NCBI GenBank assembly: GCA_963975245.1 | Contig: CAXBFJ010000007.1 | Span: 1 to 64,000, forward strand | DNA from: Panacagrimonas sp963975245 | GTDB taxonomy: Bacteria; Pseudomonadota; Gammaproteobacteria; Nevskiales; Nevskiaceae | Length of the DNA stretch: 64,000 nucleotides | Direction of reading: 5' to 3' | Part shown: piece after piece, positions 60,406-64,000 of the stretch | How the letters are laid out: each line of letters opens with the position of its first letter | Numbering within the stretch: position 1 is the first letter of the stretch | Translations under genes and position numbers: made by a program | Notes under the pieces: model-generated | The model's input: only the letters and a program-made list of their open reading frames with translations | What the model was told of the DNA's origin: nothing | Databases searched by the model: none

Positions 60406-61074
60406 ATGATGAACGTTATCAAACGAACCCTTTCCCGCCTGGCATTCGCACTGGCGGCACTTAGCTTAGGCTGGAGCAGCTACCTGGTCGCTGCGCCCGA
60501 GAAGCACGAGGCTTCCGCGGCCTTGCAGAAATTTGTCAGCGAGGTGAATACCCTCAGCGGACGCTTCGTCCAGACCCAGACCGATGAACATGGAGAGGTT
60601 CTGTCGTCGGGCGAAGGCAAGGTTGCCATAGCGCGGCCGGGGCGCTTTCGCTGGACATATGTCAGGCCCTACGAGCAGTTGATGGTTTGTGACGGCAAGA
60701 AGATTTGGGCCTATGACTCTGATCTGGCGCAGGTCACGGTCCGGCCCGCTGGCGAGGCCCTGGTAGGAACGCCGGCAGAACTGCTGTCCAATAATGCGCA
60801 GCTGGGGGCCAATTTCAAGGTGAAAAACATGGGGCGGCAGAACGGCCTTGAAGGCGTTTTGCTGGAACCGCGTGCGCCGCAGAGCGACTTCAAATCCATC
60901 GAACTATGGCTTGATGATGGCGTTCCGCGTCGGCTACGTTTTTCAGATCCACTCGGCGGTGTAACGGAAGTTCAGCTGCTGGACATGGTGGTTAACCAGA
61001 AGATTCCGGACGCGCACTTCGACTTCCAGGTTCCCAAAGGGACGGAAGTGATTGAGGCTGTCGAGTCCCAGTGA
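60406..61074 (+). CDS. lolA: Outer-membrane lipoprotein carrier protein LolA
   Basis: Periplasmic chaperone carrying lipoproteins from LolCDE to LolB. 222 residues: a signal peptide (about 1-29), then LQKFVSEVNTLSGRFVQTQTDEHGEVLSSGEGKVAIARPGRFRW and PYEQLMVCDGKKIWAYDSDLAQVTVRPAGEAL of the LolA fold. The lolD gene lies far away at 0.3 kb in the window. Its end overlaps rarA by 4 bases. An ATG at 60406 or 60409 may serve as the start. Confidence 0.94.
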   Translation: MMNVIKRTLSRLAFALAALSLGWSSYLVAAPEKHEASAALQKFVSEVNTLSGRFVQTQTDEHGEVLSSGEGKVAIARPGRFRWTYVRPYEQLMVCDGKKIWAYDSDLAQVTVRPAGEALVGTPAELLSNNAQLGANFKVKNMGRQNGLEGVLLEPRAPQSDFKSIELWLDDGVPRRLRFSDPLGGVTEVQLLDMVVNQKIPDAHFDFQVPKGTEVIEAVESQ

Positions 61075-62363
61075 AACTTCGCGCGCCATTAGCGGAGCGC
61101 ATGCGGCCTCAGCGACTGGAACAGGTTCTCGGCCAGGAGCATTTGCTGGGTGCGGACGGACCGCTGCGCATGCTTCTCGAAGGAGGCAGCATCCCCTCGA
61201 TGGTGTTCTGGGGGCCGCCAGGCGTTGGCAAGACCACTCTAGCTCGTCTGATCGCTGACCACGTAGACGCGCAGTTCCTGACCTTGTCGGCCGTCCTGGC
61301 CGGAGTCAAGGACATCCGCCAGGCCGTTGCCAGTGCGCAGGCAGAGGCCCAGGGCCTGACCGCGCGACCGACGGTTTTGTTTATTGACGAGGTTCATCGC
61401 TTCAACAAGAGCCAGCAGGATGCATTGCTGCCCTATGTGGAAGACGGCACGCTGGTGTTGGTTGGCGCTACCACCGAGAATCCAAGCTTCGAGCTCAATG
61501 GCGCATTGTTGTCGCGCTTGAGAGTGTTCGTGCTGCGCGCCATCAGTTCTGTTGCGCTTGAGGCTTTGCTTTTGCGCGCACTGACCGATGAGAGCGCCGG
61601 GCTTGGCCAGGCTGCGGACACCTTCCCGGCACATTGGCTGAAACGGATTGCCGAAGCTGCTGACGGTGATGCGCGCAAGGCGCTGACCCTGCTCGATACC
61701 GCGGTGGAACTGGCTCGCTCAGATTCTGATCGCAGCGACAGCCTTCTCGACAAGCTGATCGGAAGAGGCATGCGCCGCTTCGACAAGCAGGGAGAGAATT
61801 TCTACGACCAGATTTCTGCGCTGCATAAGTCGGTGCGCGGAAGTGATCCTGACGCAGCGGTCTACTGGTTCAGTCGCATGATCGATGGTGGCTGCGATCC
61901 GCGCTACATCGCCAGACGCGTGACCCGTATGGCCTATGAAGATGTCGGGCTGGCCGAACCGGGCGCCATTCGCTTGTGCCTGGATGCTTGGGATGCCTAC
62001 GAGCGACTCGGCAGCCCGGAAGGCGAACTTGCACTTGCGCAGGCCGTGATCTACCTGGCGGGTGTGCCAAAGAGCAATGCTGCTTATGTTGCCTATCAAC
62101 GCGCTGGACAGGCTGTTGAGGCCCATGGAACATTGGATGTTCCCATGCACCTGCGCAATGCGCCCACCCGATTGATGAAAGACCTTGATTACGGTGCCGG
62201 TTACCGATACGACCACGACGAGGCCGATGCGCATGCCGGTGGCCAGCAATATTTGCCAGAAGCACTTCAAGGCTCGGTGTTCTACGAGCCGACACGACGC
62301 GGCATAGAAGGTCGCATTGCAGAACGTCTCGAGAAGTTGGCAGCGAAAGGAAAGACTGCGTGA
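61071..62363 (+). CDS. rarA: Replication-associated recombination protein RarA (MgsA)
   Basis: AAA+ ATPase of the clamp-loader class, acting at stalled replication forks. 430 residues: MRPQRLEQVLGQEHLLG, Walker A GPPGVGKTTLA, Walker B VLFIDEVHRFNKSQQDALLP, sensor GATTENPSFELNGALLSR, and a C-terminal MgsA domain with GGCDPRYIARRVTRMAYEDVGLA. GTG 61071 overlaps lolA by 4 bases. crcB overlaps its end by 4. Confidence 0.95.
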   Translation: MKLRAPLAERMRPQRLEQVLGQEHLLGADGPLRMLLEGGSIPSMVFWGPPGVGKTTLARLIADHVDAQFLTLSAVLAGVKDIRQAVASAQAEAQGLTARPTVLFIDEVHRFNKSQQDALLPYVEDGTLVLVGATTENPSFELNGALLSRLRVFVLRAISSVALEALLLRALTDESAGLGQAADTFPAHWLKRIAEAADGDARKALTLLDTAVELARSDSDRSDSLLDKLIGRGMRRFDKQGENFYDQISALHKSVRGSDPDAAVYWFSRMIDGGCDPRYIARRVTRMAYEDVGLAEPGAIRLCLDAWDAYERLGSPEGELALAQAVIYLAGVPKSNAAYVAYQRAGQAVEAHGTLDVPMHLRNAPTRLMKDLDYGAGYRYDHDEADAHAGGQQYLPEALQGSVFYEPTRRGIEGRIAERLEKLAAKGKTA

Positions 62364-62749
62364 GCAGCGCGGTACTGGCCGCGGTTGCCGTCGGCGGCGC
62401 AGTGGGCTCATTGATGCGCTACGGCGCGGGCAGCCTGGTTCGCGGTTGGTTCCCGGCAGGCGCGGGGTTTCCGTGGGGTACCTTGCTGGTCAACATTGTC
62501 GGCAGCGCGTTCATAGGCGTCCTGTTCGCCGTGTTCCTGCTCAAACCGGCACCGGAATGGCTGCGCCTTGGTCTCATCACAGGCCTGCTTGGCGGGTTCA
62601 CGACGTTTTCTGCATTCTCTCTGGACGCGCTGGAGATGTTTCGTGTCGGCAGCGCAATGCCGGCAATGATCTATATCGTTCTCAGCGTGCTGGGCGGTCT
62701 TCTGGCCTGTCTGCTGGGTGTCTTGGCCACGCGAATGATGCTGGCCTGA
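62360..62749 (+). CDS. crcB: Fluoride efflux channel CrcB/Fluc
   Basis: Dimeric inner-membrane channel that expels fluoride. 129 residues, four membrane segments; GGAVGSLMRYGAG, WGTLLVNIVGSAFIGVL and the selectivity block GLLGGFTTFSAFSLDALEM are typical. GTG 62360 overlaps rarA by 4 bases, as in other members of this neighbourhood. No fluoride riboswitch is seen, which fits expression from the lolA-rarA message. Confidence 0.94.
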   Translation: MSSAVLAAVAVGGAVGSLMRYGAGSLVRGWFPAGAGFPWGTLLVNIVGSAFIGVLFAVFLLKPAPEWLRLGLITGLLGGFTTFSAFSLDALEMFRVGSAMPAMIYIVLSVLGGLLACLLGVLATRMMLA

Positions 62750-62872
62750 GCTGCGCGCTCCCGTGCTGACCGAAGTGTCAGTGCAAATGCGTCCTGATTC
62801 TGATCTCTTTCATGACAGGCGAGGGCGACAACCGCGATAATTCGCAGCTTGCCTTCCACACAGGATGATTCA

Positions 62873-64000
62873 ATGCTTGATCCCAAGCGCTTGCGCGCCG
62901 AACCAGAAGTTGTTGCACGGATACTTGCCCGGCGCGGTTACCAGTTGGATCAAGATCGATTTTCCCGTCTGGAAGGCCGGCGCAAGGTATTGCAGACCGA
63001 AACCGAGTCCCTCCAGGCCGAGCGCAATGCCGGTTCCAAGAAAATCGGTCAGGCCAAGGCCAAAGGTGAAGATGTCGCCCGTGTTCTGGCTGAGATGGAT
63101 CGGCTCAAGGCAAAACTGGCTTCAAATGAGGCGGCGCTCACAGAGCTCCAGAGTGAATTCGACGCGTTTGCGATGGATATGCCCAATCTGCCGTTCGATG
63201 ATGTTCCGGACGGCCTGGATGAGACGGCCAATGTCGAGTTGCGCCGTTGGGGAACACCGCGCACGGAAGCCGGTCTGCGGGATCATGTAGATATCGGCGA
63301 GGGGCTGGGGCAGATGGATTTTGCTGCAGCGGCCAAGCTCACGGGAGCCCGGTTTACCGTGCTCAAGGGGGGACTGGCCAGAATGCACCGCGCACTGACG
63401 CAGTTCATGCTTGATATTCATACTCAGGAACACGGGTATGAGGAGCTATACCTGCCTTACGTGGTTAACAGTGATTCCCTGCGCGGAACTGGCCAGTTGC
63501 CGAAGTTTGGTGAAGACCTGTTTTCCATCGGTGGCGAGCAGGACTGGTACTTGATTCCGACAGCTGAAGTCCCGATGACCAATCTGCTGCGCGATGAGAT
63601 CATTGAAGCAGCGGACTTGCCGCGCAAATGGGTTTGTCACACGCCGTGCTTTCGGGCCGAAGCGGGTTCAGCCGGACGGGACACCCGCGGCATGATTCGT
63701 CAGCATCAGTTTGAAAAGGTGGAACTGGTACAGGCAGTGGCGCCTGAAGAATCAGCGCAGGCCCTGGAGCAGCTCACCGCACATGCGGAGACGATCTTGC
63801 GCAAGCTGGAGTTGCCTTACAGAACCATGGCCCTGTGTGCGGGCGACATGGGGTTTTCAGCGGCCAGAACCTACGACATCGAAGTGTGGCTGCCTTCGGA
63901 AGGGCGCTACAGGGAAATCAGTTCGTGCTCCAACTTCGGTGACTTTCAGGCACGTCGGATGTTGGCGCGTTACCGAAAGCCAGGGACAAAAAAACCCGAA
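62873..64000 (+). CDS. serS: Serine--tRNA ligase (partial, right edge)
   Basis: The first 376 codons of seryl-tRNA synthetase; the frame is open to the window edge and lacks a stop. MLDPKRLRAEPEVVARILARRGY begins the N-terminal coiled-coil tRNA-binding arm (about 30-105, QTETESLQAERNAGSKKIGQAKAKG). Class II motifs follow: motif 2 CFRAEAGSAGRDTRGMIRQHQFEKVEL and YREISSCSNFGDFQARRM. The missing part should be some 50 residues with motif 3. It follows crcB after 123 bases. Confidence 0.95.
   Translation, partial: MLDPKRLRAEPEVVARILARRGYQLDQDRFSRLEGRRKVLQTETESLQAERNAGSKKIGQAKAKGEDVARVLAEMDRLKAKLASNEAALTELQSEFDAFAMDMPNLPFDDVPDGLDETANVELRRWGTPRTEAGLRDHVDIGEGLGQMDFAAAAKLTGARFTVLKGGLARMHRALTQFMLDIHTQEHGYEELYLPYVVNSDSLRGTGQLPKFGEDLFSIGGEQDWYLIPTAEVPMTNLLRDEIIEAADLPRKWVCHTPCFRAEAGSAGRDTRGMIRQHQFEKVELVQAVAPEESAQALEQLTAHAETILRKLELPYRTMALCAGDMGFSAARTYDIEVWLPSEGRYREISSCSNFGDFQARRMLARYRKPGTKKPE

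Noticed and set aside
62750..62872. Possible fluoride riboswitch near crcB
   Set aside because: It lies downstream of crcB, and the upstream side is coding rarA; no riboswitch-like fold is visible.

Overview
The window is chromosomal sequence from a Gammaproteobacterium. It is GC-rich by eye and densely coding, with almost only housekeeping and physiological genes. I recognise no insertion sequence, prophage, CRISPR array, rRNA or tRNA. The runs clpS-clpA-infA-bpt-aat and ftsK-lolA-rarA-crcB-serS, the stand-alone type II secretion genes and the yceD-rpmF-plsX block suggest a Xanthomonadales-like or related lineage. The species cannot be named from the sequence alone.

Left part (1-20 kb). After about 300 gene-free bases with small palindromes come lolD, comEC, hisI, an unusual two-half 6-carboxytetrahydropterin synthase-like gene, gltX, thrS, an M23 peptidase, a DUF1499 gene, acpS and pdxJ. 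They are followed by a membrane-anchored FMN glutamate-synthase-like enzyme, an exported RNase T2, rne with a clear terminator, rluC, a HAD phosphatase, a MarR-like regulator and a small unknown gene.

Middle part (20-31 kb). maf (yceF type) diverges from yceD-rpmF-plsX, which has a near-consensus promoter. Next come gspCDEF of a type II secretion system, with no gspG-N nearby, then an SDR protein lacking the usual catalytic Tyr, a GlxA-type AraC regulator and a DJ-1/PfpI protein.

Urea island (31-46.7 kb). ureDABCEFG lies on the minus strand. Diverging from it are a giant fusion protein (an NCS1-type permease, a cysteine-rich module, a histidine kinase and a receiver), a LuxR-type response regulator, and the urea ABC transporter urtABCDE. 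The likely logic is that the permease-kinase senses urea or a related compound, the regulator controls transcription, UrtABCDE imports urea and urease splits it to ammonia. A -24/-12 (sigma-54) promoter-like site lies in front of ureD. This permease-kinase system is the most interesting part of the window.

Right part (46.7-64 kb). A DUF2937 gene, clpS-clpA, infA and the N-end-rule transferases bpt and aat are followed by a FemAB/GNAT-like gene and a small unknown gene. Then comes ftsK. A hybrid histidine kinase and an HD-GYP response regulator sit between ftsK and lolA. lolA, rarA and crcB overlap one another, and serS runs off the right edge.
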